A stretch of 54,962 nucleotides of DNA, taken from CAZSNT01 sp964607765. Its GTDB lineage: Bacteria; Verrucomicrobiota; Lentisphaeria; Oligosphaerales; JABHEG01. The position numbers and the translations under genes were made by a program. The stretch's first letter is position 1, and each line of letters opens with the position of its first letter. Positions 35,965 through 43,492 of the stretch are shown piece by piece. The stretch lies in contig CAZSNT010000052.1 of NCBI GenBank assembly GCA_964607765.1, forward strand, positions 1-54,962, given 5' to 3'. The notes below the pieces were generated by a model. The model saw only the letters and a program-made list of their open reading frames with translations. It was not told where the DNA came from and did not search any database.

Positions 35965-37276
35965 GGTAGCGACGAGCAGCAACGGCCACGACGCATTCGG
36001 CGCCGAATCCGAGCACGAGCACCAAGGCGCTGGTCGCGTGGTTCAGCCTGCCGCAACACTGCAAGCCCAGAGCCAGGGCACAGATCGTAACATTGCGCAG
36101 CACGGCGCCCGCGCCCATGCTGCGCGTGCGCCGCTGCAGCAGCGACAGGCCGTGGAAGTAGTTGCGCAGCGTAATCACCAGCGGAATCAGACACATGACC
36201 CGGAACGCGTCCCGGGCCAGCGCGAAGACCTCACCCCGGATCCCGAGCACGCCCTGCATGCAGAGCGTAGCCACCGGCGTGGACGCCAGCACCAGCATCA
36301 TCGCCATTACGGCCAGCATGACCCGGATCATGAACAGCCGTAGCCCACGTCGGTCAGACTCACCGAACGTCAGGAACAGGTGCCTGAACTGGTTCAACGG
36401 CCCGTGGAAAATCATGGCCAGATCAAAGGCGACACGGAGGGCTGCAATCTGGGGTTCCGGATCGGGAATGCGCCCGACGATCGAGTACAGGATCGGGCGG
36501 CTGAGAGCGAACATGAAGCTCGTCAACGCTACGGGCCAATAGAACTCGAACACTGCCCTCGGCGTGAGAGTATCGTTCGGCTCCCGTTCCTCCCGATCCG
36601 GGAACGGGCGGAGCCGCAGAGCGCACACACAGACGCAGGCCAGGTGCGCGACCGACGCGAGGCCCTGGGCCAACACGAGCGTGCTGACTGCAGACCAGCC
36701 AAGAGGCAGCCCCAGACACAGGACAACGGCGAGAACAGTCAGGTACAGCGCATTGAGGAGCGTGACGACACCGGTGCGGCGACACTGGATCAGCAGGCCT
36801 GTGCAGTAGCGCCGGATCCCGTTGACCAGCACGAGCGGGCACAGCCAGCGCAGGTAACGCACAACGTCGGCAGCCACCTCGGGGCGGACACCATACAGAC
36901 GCGCGAACAGGCCGGCACCCGAAGGAAAGAACGCCGCGGCTATCATCGGGATGGTCAGGCACAAACAGGTGCCGACCACCACACGCAGACACAGACGATG
37001 CGCCTGCCGGGTCCTTGCCAGGGCGTTCGCCAGTTGAGGGACAAAGGCCAGCGGCGCGTTGAACAGAAAGAACGTACTGGAAGCCAGCGCGTAGGTCGCC
37101 AGTTCGCGCACGGCCTCGGGATAGCGGGCCAGCACGCCGTTCTGGAGCTGCCTGCCCAGGAGCAGCATCACGCCGGTCAGGGCCAGCGGCCAGTAGAACC
37201 GCCAATACTGCCGTTGTGAGCAGGCCTGACCGGGTGGCGGATGCGAAGGCCGGCTGATTGGCTGGTCGTCTGACAT
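35933..37276 (-). CDS. ANKH-like MOP-superfamily membrane transporter (447 aa)
   Basis: About 12 TM helices in two pseudo-repeats, each beginning with a YWPLALT block (QYWRFYWPLALTGVMLLLGRQLQNG near the N terminus and FEFYWPLALTSFMFALSRPILYSIVGR mid-protein). This internal block and a later RNYFHGLSLLQRRT...VLRNV segment resemble the vertebrate progressive-ankylosis protein ANKH, a MATE-like exporter linked to pyrophosphate/ATP release (family knowledge, recalled from memory). ATG 37276 is chosen; upstream in-frame starts up to 37333 remain possible. It lies 100 nt downstream of selD on the same strand. Substrate unknown. Confidence 0.75.
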   Translation of the reverse strand: MSDDQPISRPSHPPPGQACSQRQYWRFYWPLALTGVMLLLGRQLQNGVLARYPEAVRELATYALASSTFFLFNAPLAFVPQLANALARTRQAHRLCLRVVVGTCLCLTIPMIAAAFFPSGAGLFARLYGVRPEVAADVVRYLRWLCPLVLVNGIRRYCTGLLIQCRRTGVVTLLNALYLTVLAVVLCLGLPLGWSAVSTLVLAQGLASVAHLACVCVCALRLRPFPDREEREPNDTLTPRAVFEFYWPVALTSFMFALSRPILYSIVGRIPDPEPQIAALRVAFDLAMIFHGPLNQFRHLFLTFGESDRRGLRLFMIRVMLAVMAMMLVLASTPVATLCMQGVLGIRGEVFALARDAFRVMCLIPLVITLRNYFHGLSLLQRRTRSMGAGAVLRNVTICALALGLQCCGRLNHATSALVLVLGFGAECVVAVAARRYPTKSPSRACR

Positions 37277-37377
37277 GGATTGACTGCTGAACCCCATCAA
37301 ACGTGGCCCGTACATGCCCTGCCCGGTCCGCACGACCGCTCCCCGACAAGGGCATAAGTCCTGCAGGTCGTGTACCC

Positions 37378-39099
37378 CTAGGAGGGGATGTGCTGGCCGG
37401 ACTCGCGCACGCCGGTCGCTCCCGGAGTGCGCATCTCTCGCCGGACTTCCTGACTCACTTCACGGTAGAACATCATCGCACTGCAGCCGCCGAAAGCGAT
37501 TGCCAGCGCGGCGGCCTCGTCGAGTTCAGCGAGCGGGATGCCTTGCTCCAGGGCGCCGGTCATGTGCACCTTCAGACAGGGCCGGCAACGGTGGGAAATG
37601 GACAAAGCAACAGCCATGAGCTTCTTGCTGCGCTGATCGACCAGCCCTGGACGATTCGCTTCCGCCATGAAGTCGCGGAACAGAGCCAGCCCGTCGCCGA
37701 CAGGTGTCGCCTCGCTCGCCGGTTCCGGGTCTACAGTCGCACCTTGCGCAGCCGATTCGCAGCAGGACGCCGTGCTGGCGGCGCAACAGGCCGCGCCAGC
37801 TTCGGCGCGGCTGGCCTCCGCGTCACCCGCCGACCCGGCAGCCGGTTTATTGTGGTCTTCCATGGTCGCAGTCTCCTTCCGCCCGATCACAGTCACGCTG
37901 TCGGCATTCACGACAGTCACCAGCCCCTTGCCAGCCGCATCGGCAGCCGTAATCCGCCCGACCACGGCCGTCGCCTCATGCCCTCGCACGCGCATGGCCT
38001 CTACAAAAGGCACTGCGCGGTCCGGCGGCAGGGCTATCAGGAGACCGCCGGACGTCTGTGGGTCGAACAGGACAGGGAGCAGCGCCGTGTCGGACTCGCT
38101 CCTGACCCACACCGCCGAGTAGCTCTGATTCCTCTCCACCGCGCCGGGAATAATCTCCTGCTCGAGGCAGGTGACAGCTGCCGCGAACACAGGCAGTTGC
38201 GCCAGGTCGATCTCTGCCGCCACAGCGCTGTCGCGGAGCATCTCCACCAGATGCCCGGCCAGGCCGAACCCCGTGACATCCGTGCAAGCGTGTGCCCCGT
38301 ACTCAACCATCAGGTCGGCCGCGTCCCGATTCAGAGCAGCCATGTGAGCACCCACTGCGGCGAGGGCCGTGTCTGAAATCCGACCGAGCTGGGCACCGAA
38401 AGCTACCAACCCCGTGCCCAGCGGCTTGGTCAGCACCAATGCGTCACCGGGGCGTGCCCCTTTCCGAGCCACCGCCTGGTCAGGCCTGATGACGCCCGTG
38501 ACGGCAAACCCCAGCTTAATCTCCTCATCGTTGATGCTGTGGCCCCCGATCAGAGCGCAGTCCGCCTCTGCAAGCGTGGCCATGGCGCCGCGCAACATGG
38601 CCGTGAGTATCGCGTCGTCAAGCTCTTCGATAGGGAACCCGACAATCGAGAGCGCCGAGATGGGCTTGCCGCCCATGGCGTACACGTCGCTGACCGAATT
38701 GGCAGCCGCAATGCGACCGAACAGGAACGGGTCGTCTACACAGGGCGTGAAGACGTCGACTGTCTGCACCAGCGCGCAGTCGTCGGTCAGGCGGTACACG
38801 CCTGCGTCATCCCCTGCGGCAGCGCCGAGCAGGACGTTCGGGTCTGTCACGGCGGGCAACTGGCCCAGGACCCGCAGCAGGTCAGCCTGCCCGATCTTGG
38901 AGGCGCACCCCGCCTTGCGCACCACCTGTGTGAGAGCAACGCTGTCGGTTCGCACCGGCAGCCGCTCCCCGGCGCAGCGACAGACGTCATGGGTCCTGAA
39001 GACGTCGCACGGGCAGCCCTGGCGCGGATTGCAGACGCAGTGCCCGAGGCGCATGGAGCGTGCCATGACCACTTTGCGGCGCTGCCGATCGATACTCAT
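37378..39099 (-). CDS. selD: Selenide water dikinase fused to an AhpD/CMD-like domain (573 aa)
   Basis: SelD makes selenophosphate from selenide and ATP. The core (about 52-410) has the catalytic pair GCASKIG (C65, K68; Cys, not Sec), AAAGDDAGVY, NSVSDVYAMGG, GGHSINDEEIK, TDVTGFGLAGHL and FDPQTSGGLL. An N-terminal extension (1-50) holds a Cys-rich motif, HCVCNPRQGCPCDVFRTHDVCRCAGE. After residue 412 the frame continues without a stop into a 160-aa tail: a CC/CC cluster (438-447), then an AhpD/carboxymuconolactone-decarboxylase-like domain with CRPCLKVH (C505, C508, H512). ATG 37863 (M413) has AAGGAG 8 nt upstream, so the tail may also be made separately. The start ATG 39099 is 15 nt after the selA stop with GGAGA. 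Confidence 0.93.
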   Translation of the reverse strand: MSIDRQRRKVVMARSMRLGHCVCNPRQGCPCDVFRTHDVCRCAGERLPVRTDSVALTQVVRKAGCASKIGQADLLRVLGQLPAVTDPNVLLGAAAGDDAGVYRLTDDCALVQTVDVFTPCVDDPFLFGRIAAANSVSDVYAMGGKPISALSIVGFPIEELDDAILTAMLRGAMATLAEADCALIGGHSINDEEIKLGFAVTGVIRPDQAVARKGARPGDALVLTKPLGTGLVAFGAQLGRISDTALAAVGAHMAALNRDAADLMVEYGAHACTDVTGFGLAGHLVEMLRDSAVAAEIDLAQLPVFAAAVTCLEQEIIPGAVERNQSYSAVWVRSESDTALLPVLFDPQTSGGLLIALPPDRAVPFVEAMRVRGHEATAVVGRITAADAAGKGLVTVVNADSVTVIGRKETATMEDHNKPAAGSAGDAEASRAEAGAACCAASTASCCESAAQGATVDPEPASEATPVGDGLALFRDFMAEANRPGLVDQRSKKLMAVALSISHRCRPCLKVHMTGALEQGIPLAELDEAAALAIAFGGCSAMMFYREVSQEVRREMRTPGATGVRESGQHIPS

Positions 39100-39114
39100 G
39101 CGACGCTCTCCGTC

Positions 39115-40512
39115 TCAGCAGTGGTCCTGTGTGACACGCGAGAACGCCTGTACAATCCGGGCGTCATCCCCGGGCTGAAGCGTCCGCATGTCCAGCACGA
39201 CCTCGTCGTGTTTGATCCGGCAGACCACGGGCGGCTCACAGCGGCGCAGCAACTCACAGAGCCGCTCGGCGGACAGAGCCTGCGAACGCACCGCGAGCAC
39301 GCGCGTCGCCAGCACACAGCCCGGCAGCGTCCCGCCGCCCACGGCGCTCTCGTCCGGCTGTGTCTGAACCGTCAGCCCCGGACACTCGGCCAGGATGCGT
39401 CGCCGCAGCCGCGTGGCGCGACGCCCCAGTGTCCGCGGCGCGGCGGCGAGCATGCGGTACACGGGATGCTGTTGAGGCAGCGTCTCCGGGGTGAGGAACA
39501 GCCGCAGCGTGTGTTCGAGTGCCAGGTCCGTGAGCTTGCCGACACGCAGCATGCGAGTCAGCGGATGGCGACGCATCCGATCGATCAGGCCCTGGCGGCC
39601 CACCACGATTCCGACCTGCGGCCCGCCGATCAGCTTATCGCCGCTGAAGCACACCAGGTCGGCGCCGGCCAGGACGCTCTCCTGTACCGTGGGCTCGTGC
39701 GGCAAGCCGAAGCGCTCGAGGTCGACAAGCGCTCCGCATCCGAGATCATCGATAACCAACACGGGATGCGCATCCCTCAACGTCGCCAGATCTGTCACCG
39801 GCACTTGCTTACTGAAGCCGATGACGCGGTAGTTGCTCGGATTCACGCGGAGTACGGCAGCGGTGTTCTCGGTGATGGCCGCCTGGTAGTCACGCAGGTG
39901 CGTCTTGTTGGTTGTCCCCACCTCGACCAGCGTCGCGCCGCTCTGCCGGATGCAGTCGGGCAGGCGGAACGAACCGCCGATCTCGATGAGCTGTCCGCGC
40001 GAGACAATGACTTCACGCCCCTGGCAGAAGCAGGCGAGCACAAGCAGCGTGGCAGCGGCATTGTTGTTGACGAGCAGCGCCGCTTCGGCTCCGGTGAGCC
40101 GGCAGAGCAGCTGCTCGGACGCATGGTTGCGTTTGCCGCGGCTGCCCGTCGCCAGGTCAATCTGCAGATTGCAGTAGGCGCTCGTGCGCGAAAGCGCCTC
40201 GGACGCCGCCGGGGGCAGCACAGCACGACCGAGGCCGGTGTGCAGCACGACGCCGGTCGCATTGACCGCCGGTCGCAGCCGATCCAGATCGGCCTGTTCC
40301 AAGGCAGCCGCGACCTGCAGCGCCACGTCTGCGGCGGCCGGTGCAGCCCCTCCTTCCGCCACCAGGCTGGTGCGGAGTTGATCCAACACGGCCCGGACAG
40401 CCGCAACAACCACAGGTCGGGAATAGGCACGGATCAAGTCCCGGACAGCGCGCGTTTCAAGAAGCGCACCGACCGAGACCAAACCGCGGCGAGCATCGTC
40501 AGCGTTGTTCAT
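39115..40512 (-). CDS. selA: L-seryl-tRNA(Sec) selenium transferase (465 aa)
   Basis: SelA, a PLP enzyme converting Ser-tRNA(Sec) to Sec-tRNA(Sec) with selenophosphate. Clear family blocks: NATGVVLHTGLGRAVLP, LVNNNAAATLLVL, SRGQLIEIGGSFRLPD, EVGTTNKTHLRDY, LRVNPSNYRVIGF, DDLGCG, and the PLP Lys in FSGDKLIGGPQ (K293). Length matches the E. coli family (about 463 aa). ATG 40512 lies 23 nt after the 3' end of selC, and selD follows 15 nt downstream, so selC-selA-selD form one unit. Confidence 0.97.
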   Translation of the reverse strand: MNNADDARRGLVSVGALLETRAVRDLIRAYSRPVVVAAVRAVLDQLRTSLVAEGGAAPAAADVALQVAAALEQADLDRLRPAVNATGVVLHTGLGRAVLPPAASEALSRTSAYCNLQIDLATGSRGKRNHASEQLLCRLTGAEAALLVNNNAAATLLVLACFCQGREVIVSRGQLIEIGGSFRLPDCIRQSGATLVEVGTTNKTHLRDYQAAITENTAAVLRVNPSNYRVIGFSKQVPVTDLATLRDAHPVLVIDDLGCGALVDLERFGLPHEPTVQESVLAGADLVCFSGDKLIGGPQVGIVVGRQGLIDRMRRHPLTRMLRVGKLTDLALEHTLRLFLTPETLPQQHPVYRMLAAAPRTLGRRATRLRRRILAECPGLTVQTQPDESAVGGGTLPGCVLATRVLAVRSQALSAERLCELLRRCEPPVVCRIKHDEVVLDMRTLQPGDDARIVQAFSRVTQDHC

Positions 40513-40535
40513 CTACAGTGTTCGGTATTGAGATT

Positions 40536-40627
40536 GGCGGAGGCGAATGGGAGTCGAACCCACCCGCCGCGCAAAGCGGCGCAACGGTTTTGAAGACCGC
40601 GAGGGCCACCGGGCCCTGTTCGCCTCC
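40536..40627 (-). tRNA. selC: tRNA-Sec (UCA anticodon)
   Basis: A 92-nt tRNA on the minus strand with the features of bacterial tRNA-Sec: a perfect 8-bp acceptor stem (GGAGGCGA/UCGCCUCC), discriminator G, encoded CCA, long D stem (GGGCC/GGCCC), anticodon loop CUUCAAA (anticodon UCA), a long variable arm (GCGCCGC-rich stem), and T arm GUGGG-UUCGACU-CCCAU. The anticodon pairs with UGA. It lies between the UGA-containing pseudopilin gene (76 nt upstream) and selA. Confidence 0.97.
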
Positions 40628-40703
40628 GCAGGGCGATGGAGAAGCAAGAAAGAAGCGACACCGGGAACAGGAGCGGGAAGAACAGAGACCGGACCATCGG
40701 CAA

Positions 40704-41348
40704 TCAGCGCCCGGCGAGATTGTCCGGGTACCGGCTGTAACCCAGCGTGACGCCGTTGAGAATCTCCGCGCGCCCGCTCGAATCGAGCCACGCCTTCGCG
40801 TTGTGCCAGGCCACCGAACCGCCCACGCGCAACACGTGGCCGCCGGCCCCGCCATGGTTGCCGCCGAAAGAGTCGCGACCGCCGTTCCAGATGAATTGAC
40901 CATCGGTCTTGTCACAGGCTGACATCAAGCCGGGTTCTGATTGCTCCGACAACCTGCCAGAGCACGGGCTGCCCCCTCACCCGCCTGTCCCGGCATGTTT
41001 GTAGACGACCAGGTTATAGCTGCAGTTGTCGCGCAGGAACACGCCGCGGTCGAGCGACTCAGCAACAGGCGTCTCCGCGCTCGGACACACGAACATGGCC
41101 GGCATGGCGCCAGAGTCTGCGAGCACGTAGAGATTCGGGGGAAACCACTCGTCACTGTCAGCTGTGTAGGTCTTGAGCGACTTGCCGATCTGGGACAGGT
41201 TGTTCAGGCAGGCGGTCCGACGGCCCCGTTCGCGAGCGCCGGCGAGCACAGGCAGGAGCATGGCCATCAGGATCGCGATGATCCCAATCACGATCAGCAG
41301 TTCGATCAGAGTGAACTGCCGTGACCTGTCTGTCGCACCGTGCATCAT
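40704..41348 (-). CDS. Pseudopilin with in-frame UGA, putative selenoprotein (214 aa)
   Basis: A type II secretion/prepilin-like protein. ATG 41348 gives MMHGATDRSRQFTLIELL: a class III prepilin leader with F at 12 and Glu5 of the mature part at residue 16, then one long hydrophobic helix (IVIGIIAILMAMLLPVLAGA). Codon 124 is UGA (40977-40979). The same frame resumes without other stops to 40704 with sequence expected of the family's C terminus (DGQFIWNGGRDSFGGNHGGAGGHVLRVGGSVAWHN). A SECIS-like hairpin follows the UGA. The region around Sec reads HAGTGG-Sec-GGSPCSG, so Sec124 and Cys129 could form a redox or metal pair. It is adjacent to selC. If UGA is not decoded, the product is a 123-aa truncated pilin. 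Prepilins in this group often have a non-Gly residue at -1. Confidence 0.8.
40942..40964 (-). promoter_or_regulatory. Bacterial SECIS-like stem-loop after the in-frame UGA
   Basis: On the minus strand, 12 nt after UGA 40977-40979, the arms TGCTCTGGC (40956-40964) and GTCGGAGCA (40942-40950) pair over 9 bp (two G-U pairs) and close a 5-nt loop AGGTT. The apical loop starts 22 nt after the UGA and has G-G-U, as in the E. coli fdhF SECIS loop (AGGUCU). Both spacing and loop agree with SelB-dependent elements (family knowledge). Confidence 0.72.
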
Positions 41349-41432
41349 GTTCCGTCCTGACACGTATCACGCCCGAGACGGGCTACGCCCAACACATATC
41401 ACGATACACCCGCAGGCACGATATGCCATCCC

Positions 41433-42122
41433 TCAGTGCTTCGTCTTGCACCCGGCCGCGGAGCAGGAGGGACAGGAATCGCGGCGCCGGCACGTCCAGT
41501 CGATGTGATTCGGCACATTCCCGCGCCAGCGGACCGCGCCGCCCAGGAAGAGGGCATTGTAGCCGTCCCTGTGCCTGTCCGCGGCCAGGCTGTCCAAGGG
41601 CCAATCGTAGGTTCCGCGTTGCGGCGTGCCAATGTCCTCAGGCGTCACGGCCGGATCCGAATCGGCCAGAAACACGACAGCTTCCGGCTCCGCCAGTGCG
41701 CCGACCTTGACACCACCGAGAGAAGGGGCGTAGTTGCCTTCGCAGTCGTCGATCTGCCCGTACCCGTAGTCGTTCATGCCGTAGTGCAGCACGGCGCCGT
41801 TCGCTGACGTCACTTGCTTGGGGCGCGCGTCGCCCGCCGGACAGAGCCAGAGGTCGCTGCTGCGCAGATAGCCGCCGAGAAGATTCGGGTAGGGCACGAG
41901 TGCGGGGAACGCGCCGGAGACGATGGGAGGGATGTGCCCGTCATACTCCTCTGAGTAGGCCTGCATGGCTTGCGAGATCTGTTTCAGATCCGCCTGGCAA
42001 AGCGCGATCTTCGACTTGACCGCGTACCCCCCCACCACCAGCACAAGCAGCGCCAACAGGATCGCTGCTGCTGCCACGACCACCACGAGTTCCTTCAAAG
42101 TGAAACAACGAATGCGCTGCAT
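41433..42122 (-). CDS. Pseudopilin with Cys-rich C-terminal tail (229 aa)
   Basis: A class III prepilin-like protein: MQRIRCFTLKELVVVVAAAAILLALL, with Cys at -1 and Lys within the FTLKEL motif, followed by one TM helix. The body has the PVC pseudopilin layout (LCQADLKQISQAMQAYSEEYDGHIPP; YLRSSDLWLCPAGD; RHRDGYNALFLGGAVRWRGN). It ends TCRRRDSCPSCSAAGCKTKH, with a CPSC pair. It stops 69-85 nt upstream of the selenoprotein-like pseudopilin. Function unknown; probably a minor pilin or secretion-related surface protein. Confidence 0.8.
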   Translation of the reverse strand: MQRIRCFTLKELVVVVAAAAILLALLVLVVGGYAVKSKIALCQADLKQISQAMQAYSEEYDGHIPPIVSGAFPALVPYPNLLGGYLRSSDLWLCPAGDARPKQVTSANGAVLHYGMNDYGYGQIDDCEGNYAPSLGGVKVGALAEPEAVVFLADSDPAVTPEDIGTPQRGTYDWPLDSLAADRHRDGYNALFLGGAVRWRGNVPNHIDWTCRRRDSCPSCSAAGCKTKH

Positions 42123-42282
42123 GGCCCCGAACTCCCGCGCACGGGTCTCTCATCTCCCGGCTGCCCCTGCCCGCTGAGCGGGGTGCCGACATCGTCTGCT
42201 CTAACAACGTAGCGCCTTCCCGCGCCAAAACCATCCTTGCATCTTGCGGCTACTGCTCCTACTGTACGCCATACGGTGGTTG

Positions 42283-42297
42283 CATCGAAACGATGCG
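42283..42297. promoter_or_regulatory. Short perfect palindrome upstream of the Pycsar-like gene
   Basis: GCATCG-AAA-CGATGC folds into a 6-bp stem with a 3-nt loop, ending 15 nt before ATG 42313 and just ahead of its GAGGAG ribosome-binding site. It could be an operator or a leader hairpin controlling translation; no partner regulator is seen. Confidence 0.4.
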
Positions 42298-42312
42298 GTG
42301 AGGAGCACAGCC

Positions 42313-42891
42313 ATGTCAGAGAGTCTCGCCCCCGCTTGCCCGGACGCCGTCGAGCATCCTGATCTGGCCGCGATCATTGAGATCAAGCGGATGCACTTGG
42401 ACTACATGGCCCGAGCTGACTTCAAGGCCTCCTTCTTTCTGGGGTGCTACGGTGTTGTCGGTGCGTATGTTCTCACTCTGGTCCAGCGCACGCCGAACGA
42501 TGCAGTGCACTGGGGCTATTACGTAATCGGGGCACTCGACTTGGCTGCACTGCTGATCGGCATCGGCTTCCTGGTGGGAGTGCTTCTGCCGCGGATGCGC
42601 GGGGCTCACAACGCAGGCTGGTGGCGCTTCTTCGTCCAGCCGGTCGAAGGACAGGAGAAGAAAACGCCGACCTATTTCCTCGGCATTCTGGAGTACGACC
42701 GCGACGAGTTCGTGAGTGAGGAAATCCCCCGACTGTGCCGGGACAAGGAGTACGCAGCGAAGCGTTTCGCCTCCCAAGTCTACGTGCTTGCCGGACTGTG
42801 CAAGACCAAGTTCGCCTGCGTTGGCGTCGGCGCGCACCTGTTCTACGTTGTGCTCTTCCTGACCTTCCTCATGGCGATGATCAGGTGGTAA
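42313..42891 (+). CDS. Pycsar-effector-like (DUF5706) membrane protein, orphan (192 aa)
   Basis: An N-terminal soluble helix (HPDLAAIIEIKRMHLDYMARADFKASFFLGCYGVVGAYVLTLV) leads into TM1, then TM2 (YYVIGALDLAALLIGIGFLVGVLLPR), a cytosolic segment (KKTPTYFLGILEYDRDEFVSEEIPRLCRDKEY), and a C-terminal pattern AKRFASQVYVLAGLCKTKFACVGVGAHLFYVVLFLTFL. The D-x-KA near TM1 and the terminal Q-x-x-x-L-x-x-x-x-x-x-KF motif before the last TM match PycTM/DUF5706 effectors of cyclic-pyrimidine antiphage systems. No cyclase gene is adjacent (leuD is convergent, pilins are divergent). ATG 42313 has GAGGAG upstream. Confidence 0.65.
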   Translation: MSESLAPACPDAVEHPDLAAIIEIKRMHLDYMARADFKASFFLGCYGVVGAYVLTLVQRTPNDAVHWGYYVIGALDLAALLIGIGFLVGVLLPRMRGAHNAGWWRFFVQPVEGQEKKTPTYFLGILEYDRDEFVSEEIPRLCRDKEYAAKRFASQVYVLAGLCKTKFACVGVGAHLFYVVLFLTFLMAMIRW

Positions 42892-43492
42892 CGTCCACGT
42901 AGCCGAGGCTCACGGCCAGGCGTCGCGTGGCGTGGCGCGAGGTGAGCAGTTCGGGAAGAAGGTCGTAGGTCCCCGCCAGGAGAGACTGCCTGGCGTTCGC
43001 GGGCATGTCGATGGGGAAGCTGTTCTCACCTGCCTGCACACGCATGGCCTCGATGTCAACGCTCACAGCTGTGCCGGGATCGGCTTCGAGCACGCGCGCC
43101 AATGCTGCCCGCTCCGCGTCCGGCATCGTAACGCAAGGCACGCCCAGGTTCGTCGCGTTGCCGAAGAAGATGTCCGCAAAGGAACCGCCCACTATCGCCT
43201 GGAAACCGAACCGGGCCAGCGCCTGCGGCGCGTGCTCGCGCGAGGAACCGCAGCCGAAATTCCCGTCCGTGATCAACACGGCCGCGCCGCGGCATTCCTC
43301 CCTGTCCAGCGGATGCCCCTTGCTCGCCCCGTCGCTGTCGAAGCGCTCGTCGTGGAATGCGTACCTGCCGATGCCGTCGAACGTCACGCAGCGCAGGAAC
43401 GCGGCGGGGATGATCCGGTCGGTGTCGATGTCGTTCCCCGGCACGTACACGGCCTTGCCGCTTATCGTAGTCACAGCATGTGTCTGACTCAT
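42881..43492 (-). CDS. leuD: 3-isopropylmalate dehydratase small subunit (203 aa)
   Basis: LeuD, the swivelling-domain subunit of isopropylmalate isomerase in leucine synthesis. Family blocks: VPGNDIDTDRIIPAAFLR, VLITDGNFGCGSSREHAPQAL, AIVGGSFADIFFGNATNLGVPC. ATG 43492 overlaps the leuC stop by 4 nt (ATGA). The 3' end overlaps the convergent DUF5706-like gene by 11 bp. The related homoaconitase/citraconate hydratase subunits are an alternative, but leuC-leuD pairing favours this call. Confidence 0.93.
   Translation of the reverse strand: MSQTHAVTTISGKAVYVPGNDIDTDRIIPAAFLRCVTFDGIGRYAFHDERFDSDGASKGHPLDREECRGAAVLITDGNFGCGSSREHAPQALARFGFQAIVGGSFADIFFGNATNLGVPCVTMPDAERAALARVLEADPGTAVSVDIEAMRVQAGENSFPIDMPANARQSLLAGTYDLLPELLTSRHATRRLAVSLGYVDVTT

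Noticed and set aside
36562..37219. Plus-strand open frames within the ANKH-like gene
   Set aside because: Shadow frames; no domain and no start signals.
40704..40952. Separate 82-aa gene downstream of the pseudopilin
   Set aside because: It is in the same frame as the pilin, has no own ribosome-binding site, and its sequence is the expected pilin C terminus; read-through of UGA explains it better.
41366..41435. UGA at the end of the other pseudopilin gene as a second Sec codon
   Set aside because: The frame after it stops again after 22 codons without family-like sequence, and no short-loop SECIS hairpin is seen (only a 6-bp stem with a 19-nt loop).
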